This document shows, in pieces, positions 21,467 through 28,390 of a DNA stretch of 34,984 bases. The first letter of the stretch is position 1, and each line of letters starts with the position of its first letter. The notes under the pieces are model-generated. The model was given only the letters and a program-made list of their open reading frames with translations, ran no database searches and had not been told where the DNA came from. This DNA is from UMGS1370 sp963557065 (GTDB lineage Bacteria; Bacillota; Clostridia; Lachnospirales; Lachnospiraceae): NCBI GenBank assembly GCA_963557065.1, contig CAUWCT010000053.1, positions 1-34,984 of the forward strand, in the 5' to 3' direction. Made by a program: the position numbers and the translations under genes.

Positions 21467-21943
21467 CTACAAATGCAGGTTTTGGTATATCTTGCGAACC
21501 TGCGGCTCTGCCATTTCCTGAATCTCCTTTACATACGGCCTGGGAGCCATCTTGTTTGTTCCATTTTCCAGATAAGCCGGATACTTTCTCCCGTTTTGGC
21601 TGCTATTTAACCTGAGATGGACTCCCGTATCCGTATCCTTTACCACCGGCTGCCAACTGGTACGAAATACCCCGGTACGTACGGCAGGCGGCTCTCCGGG
21701 AGCGGAGGCGGTGTATCTTTTATAAGTGATTACCGCCGTTTTCTTTCTCTTATAGTATCTCATTCGCCCGGTTCCCGGCACCTGATACCGCTTTCCGCTT
21801 CTCTGGCCGCTAAGCACCTTTAATTCTGCGTTTCTCAAGCACTGGACGCCAATCCATCCGTAATCCCGAATCCGCTTCACCAACTGCTGATAGGTTTTAT
21901 TTGCCGCAAACTGAAGTTCTGCCCCAATGGAATATCTACGCAC
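21467..21943 (-). CDS. HK97 gp10-like head-tail protein
   Basis: 158 residues from GTG 21943. Motifs SAPGEPPAVRTGVFRTSWQ, KYPAYLENGTNKMAPRPYVKEI fit the HK97 gp10/minor tail component family, which acts in tail completion or head-tail joining. The short overlap with the preceding gene (8 bp) indicates coupling. Confidence is good on family, moderate on role. Confidence 0.8.
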   Translation of the reverse strand: MRRYSIGAELQFAANKTYQQLVKRIRDYGWIGVQCLRNAELKVLSGQRSGKRYQVPGTGRMRYYKRKKTAVITYKRYTASAPGEPPAVRTGVFRTSWQPVVKDTDTGVHLRLNSSQNGRKYPAYLENGTNKMAPRPYVKEIQEMAEPQVRKIYQNLHL

Positions 21944-22289
21944 TGCAGTCCCTCCTTTCCTCCACGTAATAAATGGTTGCGATCCCCAGGTTCCCGCAAG
22001 TGTCTATGCCATGAATCCGGTAAGCCGCTTCCTCTCTTTTTAAAAACCAGCCCGGTTCTGCCTTTGGAAATCCGGCCTGCACAATGGAATGGGTAATTGG
22101 ATGCTGTGGTTCTCCCCATCTGACTTTCTCTTCCGGTTTTGCTTCCTCCAGACATCCAAAAACCATATCCCCGGTAAGCACTGGCATCTCTTTTGGCACC
22201 CCGTTTAAAATGCCCGTCTCCACCTTCACAATCTGGAACTCTTTGAACAGATTTCCCGGCCGCAGGTACATCATCCTTGCATGTATCAT
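21936..22289 (-). CDS. Head closure-type protein
   Basis: 117 residues: MIHARMMYLRPGNLFKEFQIVKVETG, RWGEPQHPITHSIVQAGFP, then YRIHGIDTCGNLGIATIYYVEER. The order connector - closure - gp10 is the usual one, so head closure (stopper) is the best guess. The start is uncertain, with a second in-frame pair of ATGs five codons in. Confidence 0.6.
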   Translation of the reverse strand: MIHARMMYLRPGNLFKEFQIVKVETGILNGVPKEMPVLTGDMVFGCLEEAKPEEKVRWGEPQHPITHSIVQAGFPKAEPGWFLKREEAAYRIHGIDTCGNLGIATIYYVEERRDCSA

Positions 22290-22295
22290 CCCTGT

Positions 22296-22712
22296 TTAAG
22301 TTCCGCCTCCATAAAAGTTTTGCATCATGCCCGTATAAAAATACGGTTTATGGCCCTGGTTTTCACCAACCGAAATCGGAAGCCCTATGTCCTCGGCTTC
22401 CAGTTCCGCTTTTAGAGACTGGTACATTTCCTGCCACAGGTTTGCCCTCTGCCCCAAAGCCAGGCTTAGCTTGCTGGTCTTCGTATCCGTCTCGTAGGCA
22501 AAACGCCTGCACAGGCTTTCCACCAGAGCCAGTTTCGCCCGTTTCCAGTTTTCGGTTCCAGGATGCAGGTTTAGCGCCGCGTGGATTTCCTCATCCGTCA
22601 GCGCCGCGGTTGCATCCCTTCCCTCTACCATGACGTCTCCAAGTTCAAAGCGCATTCTGTCCAGTCCGTTGTCCAGTATCTTTCCCGGATCGTAGGTATA
22701 GGTCCCTGCCAT
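22296..22712 (-). CDS. Head-tail adaptor-like protein
   Basis: 138 residues: YDPGKILDNGLDRMRFELGDV, ALTDEEIHAALNLHPGTENWKRAKLALVESLCRRFA. The all-helical N-terminal half with TDEEI resembles phage connector (gp6/gp15-type) adaptors that dock under the portal. Position after the capsid supports it. Confidence 0.65.
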   Translation of the reverse strand: MAGTYTYDPGKILDNGLDRMRFELGDVMVEGRDATAALTDEEIHAALNLHPGTENWKRAKLALVESLCRRFAYETDTKTSKLSLALGQRANLWQEMYQSLKAELEAEDIGLPISVGENQGHKPYFYTGMMQNFYGGGT

Positions 22713-22718
22713 CTCTCA

Positions 22719-22988
22719 TCACTCTTTCTTTCGCGTCTTTTTCCCGGCCTTCGGACTATCCTCCGTCTCCCTCTCAGGTTCCGGAACGTTTCCTTCTTCC
22801 TCTGATTGGTTTGTCTCTCCCTCCGGCTGGCCTGTCTCTTTCACCGGCCGGTTGTCCTTCGCCAAATACCCCATCCGCATCAACCGTTCTGCTCCGCCTT
22901 CCAAAAAGTCATTTTCTGAAAGGATTGTTCCAGACGGTCTGCGAATTCCCCGGATTGTAACCGGTTTTAGCACCATATACTCACTCAT
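22719..22988 (-). CDS. Small acidic/Lys-tailed head protein
   Basis: 89 residues; first half compact (MVLKPVTIRGIRRPSGTILSENDF, AERLMRMGYL), second half low-complexity, rich in Glu, Pro, Gln, Thr and ending KAGKKTRKKE. Such proteins often follow the capsid gene in clostridial phages. Role unknown. Confidence 0.6.
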   Translation of the reverse strand: MSEYMVLKPVTIRGIRRPSGTILSENDFLEGGAERLMRMGYLAKDNRPVKETGQPEGETNQSEEEGNVPEPERETEDSPKAGKKTRKKE

Positions 22989-23005
22989 TCTCTCACTCCA
23001 TTTTT

Positions 23006-24037
23006 CTATCGGACACAGCCCTTTAAGAATACGGCCAAATCATCGCAGGTCTTTTTCATGTCAGAAGACAAAAGCCCTTCCACGAACTCGGAATGAGTTC
23101 CCGGCTCTCCGTCAAAGCTATCCGTTGCAATCCACTGGCCATTTCCCAACATATCCCAGGTAAAGATATATCCCGCAGACGGTTCCTCAATAGAAGGCGC
23201 ATCCGGCGCATAGCAAAGCAGAGCAGACTTGCTGTCGCAGACAAACTGAATCTCCGCCTTCTGCCCCAATCCCGCCTTATTCTGGGCCGCATACACAACC
23301 TTGACCGTTGGGATTCCCAAAACTGCGGAAATCACCTGTTCATTGACAAGAGCGGGGTTGGGAGTAGAGCCGCTGCCTGTCACCCGTTCCAAAAACTGGG
23401 GATGTTTCTTCAATTTCACGTAGGCATCATACCCCAGCACCAGCTTATTGGGCTTTCGCAGCCCGCCCAGCAGGATGTCTCTGGTCAGATCATCAAACAG
23501 ACCGATAATGTCCATGTCCGCATCATCAAAATATCCAAACGTGGAGGAACCGTCAGGAGAATCACTTCCTTCCACGACGTGCTCCCAGGCGGATTCATTA
23601 AAATAAGTCTCTGCAAAAAGCCGATCCAGATGCAGGTTCATCTGTTCTGCCGCCATGCGGATTTTGTTCCGTTTCGGGTCAACCGCAGACGGTACCCGGC
23701 TTCTCTGATAATTGAGGGCCGCAATCTGATCCACTCCGATAATCACCTGATCCACAGCGCAGGTATACGGTGCTTCCGTATGGCTGAATACTGCCGGGGC
23801 CACTTTTCCAAAGGCCGGTTTCCTCTGCACCTGATCCTTGGCCAGTTCCTCCTTATTGAAAATGTAATACTGGCCGGATGACAGGGCTACCGGGCAAATG
23901 GGAAAAATGTCCCTTGCAAAGTGAAATCCCGGTGCCTGAAAAAATGCCATTGCCATGGTGGATAAATACAACTTGGGTTTCCAGCCTTTTGCAAGGCTTA
24001 ACTGGATTCCCGCTATGTTTGCATGTGTGTCTCTCAT
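23006..24037 (-). CDS. Major capsid protein (capsid E family)
   Basis: 343 residues. Motifs typical of the capsid E (HK97-fold) family are FFQAPGFHFARDIFPICPV near the N-terminus, ADMDIIGLFDDLTRDILLGG, KPNKLVLGYDAYVKLKKHPQFLERV and ISAVLGIPTVKVVYA. It forms the icosahedral shell. Preceded 10 bp upstream by the decoration protein and, before it, the scaffold. No obvious anomaly. Confidence 0.9.
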   Translation of the reverse strand: MRDTHANIAGIQLSLAKGWKPKLYLSTMAMAFFQAPGFHFARDIFPICPVALSSGQYYIFNKEELAKDQVQRKPAFGKVAPAVFSHTEAPYTCAVDQVIIGVDQIAALNYQRSRVPSAVDPKRNKIRMAAEQMNLHLDRLFAETYFNESAWEHVVEGSDSPDGSSTFGYFDDADMDIIGLFDDLTRDILLGGLRKPNKLVLGYDAYVKLKKHPQFLERVTGSGSTPNPALVNEQVISAVLGIPTVKVVYAAQNKAGLGQKAEIQFVCDSKSALLCYAPDAPSIEEPSAGYIFTWDMLGNGQWIATDSFDGEPGTHSEFVEGLLSSDMKKTCDDLAVFLKGCVR

Positions 24038-24047
24038 AATTTGCCTC

Positions 24048-24449
24048 CTATACTCCGGTCACGTAACCGGCATTAATGATCTGAACTTTTACAATGTCTC
24101 CCTTCGCCCTGGCTGCTTCCAGTGCTCTGGCGTAAATGAACTGGCCGGAAGCCGCCTTCTGACACAGTCCTTCTGCATCTGCTGCTAAAAGTTCCCCAGC
24201 CGCAAAGGCCGCCCCGGCTTTCCAAAGCCCCCTTGCAGACACCTGGACGGCTGCCTCGGTTCCGGTTGCCAGCGTGTCCTCACTGGAAATCAGCAAGATT
24301 CCAATGGGTGCTGCGCCAGCAGTCGGAAGAACTGCCTTCCCCTCCTGAAGGACAACTGCCTTGCAGTGGGCCTCCTTTACCTCTGCCCCCATCACGACCT
24401 GCATGATAAGGGACGTGTCAATACCAGTATACTCATATGTGTTTCCCAT
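24048..24449 (-). CDS. Head decoration/stabilisation protein (DUF2190-like)
   Basis: 133 residues, Gly/Ala-rich beta protein: CKAVVLQEGKAVLPTAGAAP, AAVQVSARGLWKAGAAFAAGELLAADAEG, ending VQIINAGYVTGV. Such proteins bind the outside of the shell. It has its own ribosome-binding site (AAAGGAG) and lies between scaffold and capsid. Confidence 0.75.
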   Translation of the reverse strand: MGNTYEYTGIDTSLIMQVVMGAEVKEAHCKAVVLQEGKAVLPTAGAAPIGILLISSEDTLATGTEAAVQVSARGLWKAGAAFAAGELLAADAEGLCQKAASGQFIYARALEAARAKGDIVKVQIINAGYVTGV

Positions 24450-24465
24450 CTTTTTTTCTCCTTTC

Positions 24466-25644
24466 CTACTGCAATGCGGCCAGCAATTCCGGATCCTGAT
24501 CCACCGCCATCATAATCGCTTCCTCGTCACTTAAATCCGGTCTGGTCTTTTTAATTTCCGCCGCCTTTGCCTGGGCTTTCGCAAACGCTTCCATCTCGGT
24601 GCTTACCCCGGAAGAGCCATGGCCGGATTTGCCGATTTCCGCAAACATGCCGGAAGACTCCTGAATCGCCACCAATTCATCCAGCGCAGCTATATAATTC
24701 TGATAGGAATCATCCCCTGCCGCCTTCATACTCTTTAAAACCGGTACCAAGTCCTCTGCCTTTTTGCCAATCCCTTCATACTTCTTTGCAATGTCACGCA
24801 GGGTTTGTTCCTCTAACGTTTCCCTCACCTTTCTCAAGGCTTCCAGTTCTGCCTGTACCATTGGGTGCAGTCCCTTCTCCACTCCCGCTTCATGGGAGGG
24901 GTCCTCTGCCGCTGAAGTTCCGGCTTCCGGCTGTTTAATACCGGGTTCTGAAACGGTTCCTTCATCCTCTTCCCACCCATAGGCCTTTGCCATCTGCTCA
25001 AATCTGGCAGCGTCTTCCGGTGTCATCTTACTTTTGTCAATCTTCATTTCCTTGCTTCCTCCTTTTTTTATTTCCGGCACTGCCGGATTCTTATGATTCT
25101 TATATGCACCCTGGCCTTTTGACTTTTCAATCATGTCATCCAGCACCGAACGCATTTCCTCAAGTGTTTCCGCATCCGAAGCAAACAGTTCCTCCCTGCG
25201 CTTTACCACGCCGGCTGATTTCCCCTTGCTCCAGATCGCAATACATTCCTGAACAGCCTGACTAAACTCTGCCGCCGACTGCTCCATTCTTTTCTGCTTC
25301 CCATCTTCATCCAGATCCTCATCCAGCAGAATGGAAATCAGACTGCCCTGCAGCGCATAGCATACGTTCCACATCTCATCCCGGACGTGGTCGGTATTGC
25401 GTTCCGACATCTTATCAGCAAACGACTGAGCGCCTGCCTTTTCCACTCCGTTTGGCTCTTCACCTTCCACTGCGGAAACGTATTTTTTGATGCAGGAGAA
25501 CAGGCCCTTTAAAAACCCGTCCCTGCCTTCATCCGGCCCCTGGCGTTTCAGCAGCCGGATATCTGCTTCCGGATTGGCTCCCTCATCCACAAAGTCCACC
25601 TTGCTGACTTCCAGTCCCTTTAAGCGTGTTTTTCCCTTTGCCAC
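24466..25644 (-). CDS. Phage scaffold-type protein with XkdF-like N-terminus
   Basis: 392 residues from GTG 25644 (GAGGG 6 nt upstream); the upstream in-frame extension runs into the terminator at 25680 and is rejected. Residues 1-30 (VAKGKTRLKGLEVSKVDFVDEGANPEADIRLLK) match the start of XkdF-type proteins. The middle is acidic (EDGKQKRMEQSAAEFSQAVQ) and the C-terminal ~150 residues are charged helices with an EAIMMAVDQDPELLAAL end, as in scaffolds. It would guide capsid assembly and be removed by the protease. The protease domain is a separate gene 2 kb away (27760-28221); cassette 4 and other genes lie between. Confidence 0.75.
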   Translation of the reverse strand: MAKGKTRLKGLEVSKVDFVDEGANPEADIRLLKRQGPDEGRDGFLKGLFSCIKKYVSAVEGEEPNGVEKAGAQSFADKMSERNTDHVRDEMWNVCYALQGSLISILLDEDLDEDGKQKRMEQSAAEFSQAVQECIAIWSKGKSAGVVKRREELFASDAETLEEMRSVLDDMIEKSKGQGAYKNHKNPAVPEIKKGGSKEMKIDKSKMTPEDAARFEQMAKAYGWEEDEGTVSEPGIKQPEAGTSAAEDPSHEAGVEKGLHPMVQAELEALRKVRETLEEQTLRDIAKKYEGIGKKAEDLVPVLKSMKAAGDDSYQNYIAALDELVAIQESSGMFAEIGKSGHGSSGVSTEMEAFAKAQAKAAEIKKTRPDLSDEEAIMMAVDQDPELLAALQ

Positions 25645-25663
25645 GATATCCCTCACTTTCTTA

Positions 25664-25707
25664 ATTTTTTTGTATAAAAAGAACGCCCCTCCGAAAAAGG
25701 ACGTTCT
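25664..25707 (-). terminator. Intrinsic terminator ending cassette 4
   Basis: Minus strand AGAACGTCC, loop TTTTTCGGA, GGGGCGTTCT, then T-rich DNA. Near-duplicate of 2273-2308 although the upstream genes differ, which marks the cassette boundary. Confidence 0.8.
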
Positions 25708-25718
25708 GATTATCTTCA

Positions 25719-26330
25719 TTACATAAATTGTCTTTTCATCTTTTCAGCTAATATGCTGGTTGTTGCTATTTTAATAGCTTCGCTTTGGGTTTTGTTAAGA
25801 CGAAAAATCTTTTCCATCTCATCCAAGGATTCCAAAGGAAGTATTGTCAGTAAATTTCTAAAATGCGGCGCAATGTCTCGTTTATCCTGCCCTGGAGCAA
25901 CCGAAAGTGTCTTTACCGTTTCATTTTCTCTCCGTTTTGCCAGATCCGCTTCTCTCTGCTCCCGATATGAAAATTCCTTTACCGACTCCGGTTTCTCCTG
26001 CGCCCTGAAATAGAAATCCACCAGGTAATCATATACCTCCCACGCCTTGTCCGTATTGAGGGATTTGGCATGGAGTAAAGCGCCTTTTTCTGTCCAGAAA
26101 TTTGCTCTTGAGGTTCTACTTAACTCACCCTCAAATTGAGGGTATGTCGCTTTAACCTCTCTTAGTTCATCTCTGTCCATGTAAATATAATGTTTTCCCA
26201 CAGTATACCGTTCTTTGTTTCTTTGGAAATTATTTTGTATAACCTTAACTTCCGTTTCATATGCAGTCGCAAGCTGACGTGTAGTTAAAACTCTTTGTCC
26301 TTTAAGTTCGATTACTTGTAAATTTTGCAT
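25719..26330 (-). CDS. ORF6N-domain antirepressor, cassette 4
   Basis: 203 residues; GTGAGGA 6 nt before the ATG. Residues 1-95 are an ORF6N domain (VIELKGQRVLTTRQLATAYE, VIQNNFQRNKERY, GKHYIYMDRDEL, FWTEKGALLHAKSLNTDKAWEVYDYLVD). The rest is helical and charged, with LDEMEKIFRLNKTQSEAIKIATTSIL near the end. ORF6N, BRO-N and KilA-N belong to related phage DNA-binding/antirepressor modules. Like the BRO genes at the left it follows an RHH gene with a sar-like RNA between. It is inserted between the protease and scaffold genes. Confidence 0.85.
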   Translation of the reverse strand: MQNLQVIELKGQRVLTTRQLATAYETEVKVIQNNFQRNKERYTVGKHYIYMDRDELREVKATYPQFEGELSRTSRANFWTEKGALLHAKSLNTDKAWEVYDYLVDFYFRAQEKPESVKEFSYREQREADLAKRRENETVKTLSVAPGQDKRDIAPHFRNLLTILPLESLDEMEKIFRLNKTQSEAIKIATTSILAEKMKRQFM

Positions 26331-26356
26331 TTCTATTCCTCACTTTTATTTTTGTG

Positions 26357-26385
26357 TTGTAAGGAACCTCTCTAAATGTTATAAT
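26357..26385 (+). promoter_or_regulatory. Predicted sar-like promoter of cassette 4
   Basis: TTGTAA-N17-TATAAT on plus, in the gap between RHH gene 4 and the ORF6N gene. An inverted repeat (CCTCTCTAAA / TTTTTAGAGG) flanks the -10. Confidence 0.7.
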
Positions 26386-26391
26386 ATTTTT

Positions 26392-26454
26392 AGAGGAAAT
26401 TCCTCCATGTAGAACGTTGTGTTGATTGGTAGTCGGGCAACGTTCTATTTCTTT
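26392..26454 (+). ncRNA. Predicted antisense RNA of cassette 4 (sar-like)
   Basis: About 63 nt. Starts with the GAGGAAATTCCTC palindrome. Terminator stem AGAACGTTG (26411-26419) with CAACGTTCT (26438-26446), followed by ATTTCTTT. Loop TGTTGATTGGTAGTCGGG. The stem spans the stop codon of RHH gene 4. Confidence 0.6.
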
Positions 26455-26624
26455 AACTTTTGGTACTGCTCTTCAATCCCATTTCTCACAGCTTCTGAAC
26501 GGCTAACCTCTTCAATTTCACATATCCTGTCAAGTTTTTCGACTGTTTCTTTATCCATGCGAACACGAAGCATATAATCTTTAGGATTATCTGTCAGCTT
26601 TGTACCTTTTTTCATAGCAGACAC
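26445..26624 (-). CDS. Small ribbon-helix-helix protein, cassette 4
   Basis: 59 residues from GTG 26624, which has AGGGG 8 nt upstream; GTG 26633 and ATG 26615 are alternatives. It begins with a basic arm (KKGTKLTDNPKDYMLRVRMDK), then helices KLDRICEIEEVSRSEAVRNGIEEQ and a YQKLKK end shared with RHH gene 2. Typical RHH repressor. The promoter has an 11-bp inverted repeat around the -10. Confidence 0.75.
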   Translation of the reverse strand: MSAMKKGTKLTDNPKDYMLRVRMDKETVEKLDRICEIEEVSRSEAVRNGIEEQYQKLKK

Positions 26625-26642
26625 TCTATTCACCCCTTTTCT

Positions 26643-26688
26643 TTGTTGCTACATTCTTCATTATAGTTTGTAGCAACAAATAAGTCAA
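26643..26688 (-). promoter_or_regulatory. Promoter and operator of cassette 4
   Basis: Minus strand TTGACT-N17-TATAAT (26660-26688). Perfect 11-bp inverted repeat TTGTTGCTACA (26643-26653) and TGTAGCAACAA (26669-26679) flanks the -10. It differs in sequence from the operators of cassettes 1 to 3. Confidence 0.8.
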
Positions 26689-26817
26689 GAGGTTTTTCAA
26701 CTTTTTTCACGCCTACCTCGTGAAATCAAAAAGGCCCAGCTTTTCGCTGAACCTTAAACTGCGTATTGGGGAGGCCAGGAGCACACCCTGACAGGACTTC
26801 TCTCCGTATTCAATTTT
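26685..26817 (-). repeat. Repeat R2: cassette boundary and terminator
   Basis: The left 75 bp (26685-26759) match R1 at 2160-2233. The right ~93 bp (26725-26817) match R3 at 28856-28949 almost exactly. It contains a minus-strand terminator (AAGGTTCAGC, GAAA, GCTGGGCCTT, T's) and a start-less remnant of the 33-residue ORF at 28857-28958. From 26818 to 26879 I see no feature. Confidence 0.75.
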
Positions 26818-26879
26818 TAAACTTTCCAAGAAAATTACTGATTTGAAATACTCCTTCCTCTACCTGGCTGACGAGTGTA

Positions 26880-26907
26880 GAAAAAGAGATAGCCGAAGCT
26901 ATCCCTA
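26880..26907 (-). terminator. Terminator overlapping the RHH-like stop, module B
   Basis: Minus strand GGGATAGC TTCG GCTATCTC followed by TTTTTCT. The same 27-28 bp recur at 34437-34461 in module C. Confidence 0.8.
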
Positions 26908-27105
26908 TTCCTGATTTGTTTCCTCAATAAATTTTTCCATCATTTTTGTGATTTGTCCGGCCTGGCTGACTCCAGCCTTGTCACAAGCCTCTGCAAATCG
27001 GTCTGCTACATCACGTTTAATTTTAAATCCTTTCGCGATGTATCCAGCTTTCTTTTGGTACTTCTCAGATGCAATTGTCTGAGCGTTTGGATTTCCTTTA
27101 GGCAT
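26905..27105 (-). CDS. RHH-like small protein of module B
   Basis: 66 residues, GGAGGG 7 nt before the ATG. After a polar N-terminus (PKGNPNAQTIASEKYQKKAG) comes YIAKGFKIKRDVADRFAEACDKAGVSQAGQITKMMEKFIEE, a strand plus two helices as in ribbon-helix-helix proteins. It aligns with the protein at 34456-34644 (same lengths between motifs, same EE end). The start overlaps the stop of the hydrophobic peptide by 8 bp, so the two are coupled. Likely a regulator of the module. Confidence 0.75.
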   Translation of the reverse strand: MPKGNPNAQTIASEKYQKKAGYIAKGFKIKRDVADRFAEACDKAGVSQAGQITKMMEKFIEETNQE

Positions 27106-27211
27106 TTCTATCCCTCCACATTTCCTGTATTGCCCTTACTGCACAATATACAGCTTTTCCGAAATAAATAGCCGCAAGGAAAACCAATGTTAATCTTATA
27201 ATGTCTTTCAT
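27098..27211 (-). CDS. Small hydrophobic peptide of module B
   Basis: 37 residues: a membrane-type N-terminal half (IIRLTLVFLAAIYFGKAVYCAV), then a polar tail ending MWRDRNA. The ATG lies 2 bp from the antisense promoter at 27213-27241. No clear ribosome-binding site is visible before it. Its counterpart in module C is 34625-34726, with the same size, the same overlap with an RHH-like gene and the same distance to an opposite promoter. That conserved setting is the main evidence it is real. Confidence 0.5.
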   Translation of the reverse strand: MKDIIRLTLVFLAAIYFGKAVYCAVRAIQEMWRDRNA

Positions 27212-27212
27212 A

Positions 27213-27241
27213 TTGTTTTATACAGATGAGTGTGTTATACT
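27213..27241 (+). promoter_or_regulatory. Antisense promoter of module B
   Basis: TTGTTT-N17-TATACT on plus, directed into the 3' end of peptide B. Matches the module C promoter at 34728-34756 in position, spacing and in GTGTGTTATACTT. Confidence 0.7.
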
Positions 27242-27247
27242 TTGGTT

Positions 27248-27300
27248 AAGAGAAGGGCTTTCGCCCTTCTCCGCTACTCCAGTAGCTTTGAAACTATCGC
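27248..27300 (+). ncRNA. Predicted antisense RNA against peptide B
   Basis: Predicted start near 27248. It would include the hairpin AGAAGGGC-TTTC-GCCCTTCT (27251-27270) and overlap the last codons of peptide B (27274 onward). The 3' end is not defined by a clear terminator; the end given is nominal. Confidence 0.45.
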
Positions 27301-27393
27301 GGCAGTTATCGCCACAATCAAGTCCTTTAGCAATTCGGCCAGCCAAGCTTTGAGTTTGCTATTGGACTTTTTCTTTCGGCTTTTGCCTCTCAT
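27274..27393 (-). CDS. Basic-hydrophobic small peptide B (candidate type I toxin)
   Basis: 39 residues from ATG 27393, with AAGGAGG 10 nt upstream. A basic start (MRGKSRKKKSNSK) is followed by an amphipathic/membrane helix (AWLAELLKDLIVAITAAIVSKLLE). Same plan as peptides A and C. Strong promoter (27420-27448); hairpin after the stop (27251-27270); opposite promoter at 27213. Type I toxin is the best hypothesis; a short holin-like peptide is possible. Confidence 0.7.
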   Translation of the reverse strand: MRGKSRKKKSNSKLKAWLAELLKDLIVAITAAIVSKLLE

Positions 27394-27419
27394 CTGTATC
27401 TCGCCTCCTTACAATATAT

Positions 27420-27448
27420 ATTATATTATAGGGTTTACCATATGTCAA
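27420..27448 (-). promoter_or_regulatory. Promoter of peptide B
   Basis: Minus strand perfect TTGACA, N17, TATAAT. Confidence 0.8.
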
Positions 27449-27522
27449 TAACTTATTGCAAGAAGGTTCGTTTTTCTGTAAAATCTTTTATGTCTTAACG
27501 GGGGTTCAAACTGGGCACCCGT

Positions 27523-27711
27523 TTACGCCGCAATCTGCAACATAGTATTATAAAAGAATAGAGCGGAAAATTCCGCCCTACTAATCGAACTTTCAATATT
27601 TCTGATTGATTCCATAACATCCTTGTGATTTTTATCAAACGTCTCTGCCACATTCAAACTGCTTACTACTGTCATTTCTGCTTTGTTTACTCTTTTCACT
27701 TCTACTAACAT
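27523..27711 (-). pseudogene. Truncated Rha-family regulator
   Basis: 62 codons. Residues 14-40 (TVVSSLNVAETFDKNHKDVMESIRNIE) match the start of the Rha phage regulatory family (SSLDVAE..., KEHKNV...). The protein then leaves the family pattern and stops within 25 residues, while Rha proteins are normally 150-250 residues. No ribosome-binding site is seen before it. Best read as a remnant of another antirepressor cassette. Confidence 0.65.
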
Positions 27712-27759
27712 AATTTTTCGCTGAATTTTTTTGCATCCATCTGATACCGCAGTCCCTCT

Positions 27760-28221
27760 TTACTCTTCCTCTGCCGGAACCCTTACCGCTTTCCCCTCAA
27801 TGGAAAACATTGGATATGTCCCGTCCTTCACTTTCTCCCATACGTCTGAATCCGTTACGTGAAATCCAATCCACCATCCAGTTGGCAGTGAATCCGTCTC
27901 CAGGCCCATTGCCTTCAACTTTTCCTGGGTAAAGACCACTGATTCAATGAGGACGGCCACGCCGCCTCGCTCGTGCATCTCACCGCCGTCCCGGTACAAC
28001 TGTACATACTGGTAAGCAGCCTCTTCCAAATCCTCCGGATCAATCAGGTCTTTCTGCCAGTCTACCACCTGTTCTCCGTCTGTCCTGACGGCCACGCTCG
28101 CCCATCCAAACGCATACTGCTTTTCCTCATCCGATTTTGTTATTTTAATCCGGCCTTTTAATAACTCTGTTTCAGGCTTCTCCCTCTCCGGGCATTTGAT
28201 AAAATCAGAAAATTGATACAT
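27760..28221 (-). CDS. xkdF: XkdF-like phage serine protease
   Basis: 153 residues from ATG 28221, which has GGAAGAAA upstream. An in-frame extension reaches 28332 but overlaps the opposite promoter at 28312-28340 and lacks a ribosome-binding site. Motifs fit the XkdF peptidase domain: YAFGWASVAV, VVDWQKDLIDPEDLEEAAYQYV, then GGEMHERGG (catalytic His) and TYPMFSIEGKAV (nucleophile Ser). It would mature the prohead by cutting the scaffold. The short length suggests a protease-only version, with the scaffold encoded separately at 24466-25644. Confidence 0.8.
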   Translation of the reverse strand: MYQFSDFIKCPEREKPETELLKGRIKITKSDEEKQYAFGWASVAVRTDGEQVVDWQKDLIDPEDLEEAAYQYVQLYRDGGEMHERGGVAVLIESVVFTQEKLKAMGLETDSLPTGWWIGFHVTDSDVWEKVKDGTYPMFSIEGKAVRVPAEEE

Positions 28222-28269
28222 GATTTCTTCCTTTCCTGCGTGTTTAGTGAAGGGGTAACAAATTGACAT

Positions 28270-28286
28270 CCGCTCAATTTGAGCGG
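28270..28286. promoter_or_regulatory. Perfect dyad CCGCTCAA-T-TTGAGCGG
   Basis: 8-bp arms around one base, 26 bp from the DUF1883-like gene promoter and 49 bp before the protease start. Possible operator; nothing else supports it. Confidence 0.35.
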
Positions 28287-28311
28287 TAGTTGCTTCTACG
28301 CTCATAACATC

Positions 28312-28340
28312 TTGCCTTTTCTTCTTCTCCATCCTATACT
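28312..28340 (+). promoter_or_regulatory. Promoter of the DUF1883-like gene
   Basis: TTGCCT-N17-TATACT on plus, giving a leader of about 45 nt. Confidence 0.65.
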
Positions 28341-28390
28341 TTACTTACAGGCATCTGCCAATGCCGAGTATTAAAAGAAAGGAGCTTAAA

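Noticed and set aside
28270..28332. Upstream 37-codon extension of the XkdF-like protease
   Set aside because: No ribosome-binding site at the upstream starts, and the stretch overlaps the dyad and the opposite promoter; ATG 28221 has a good site.
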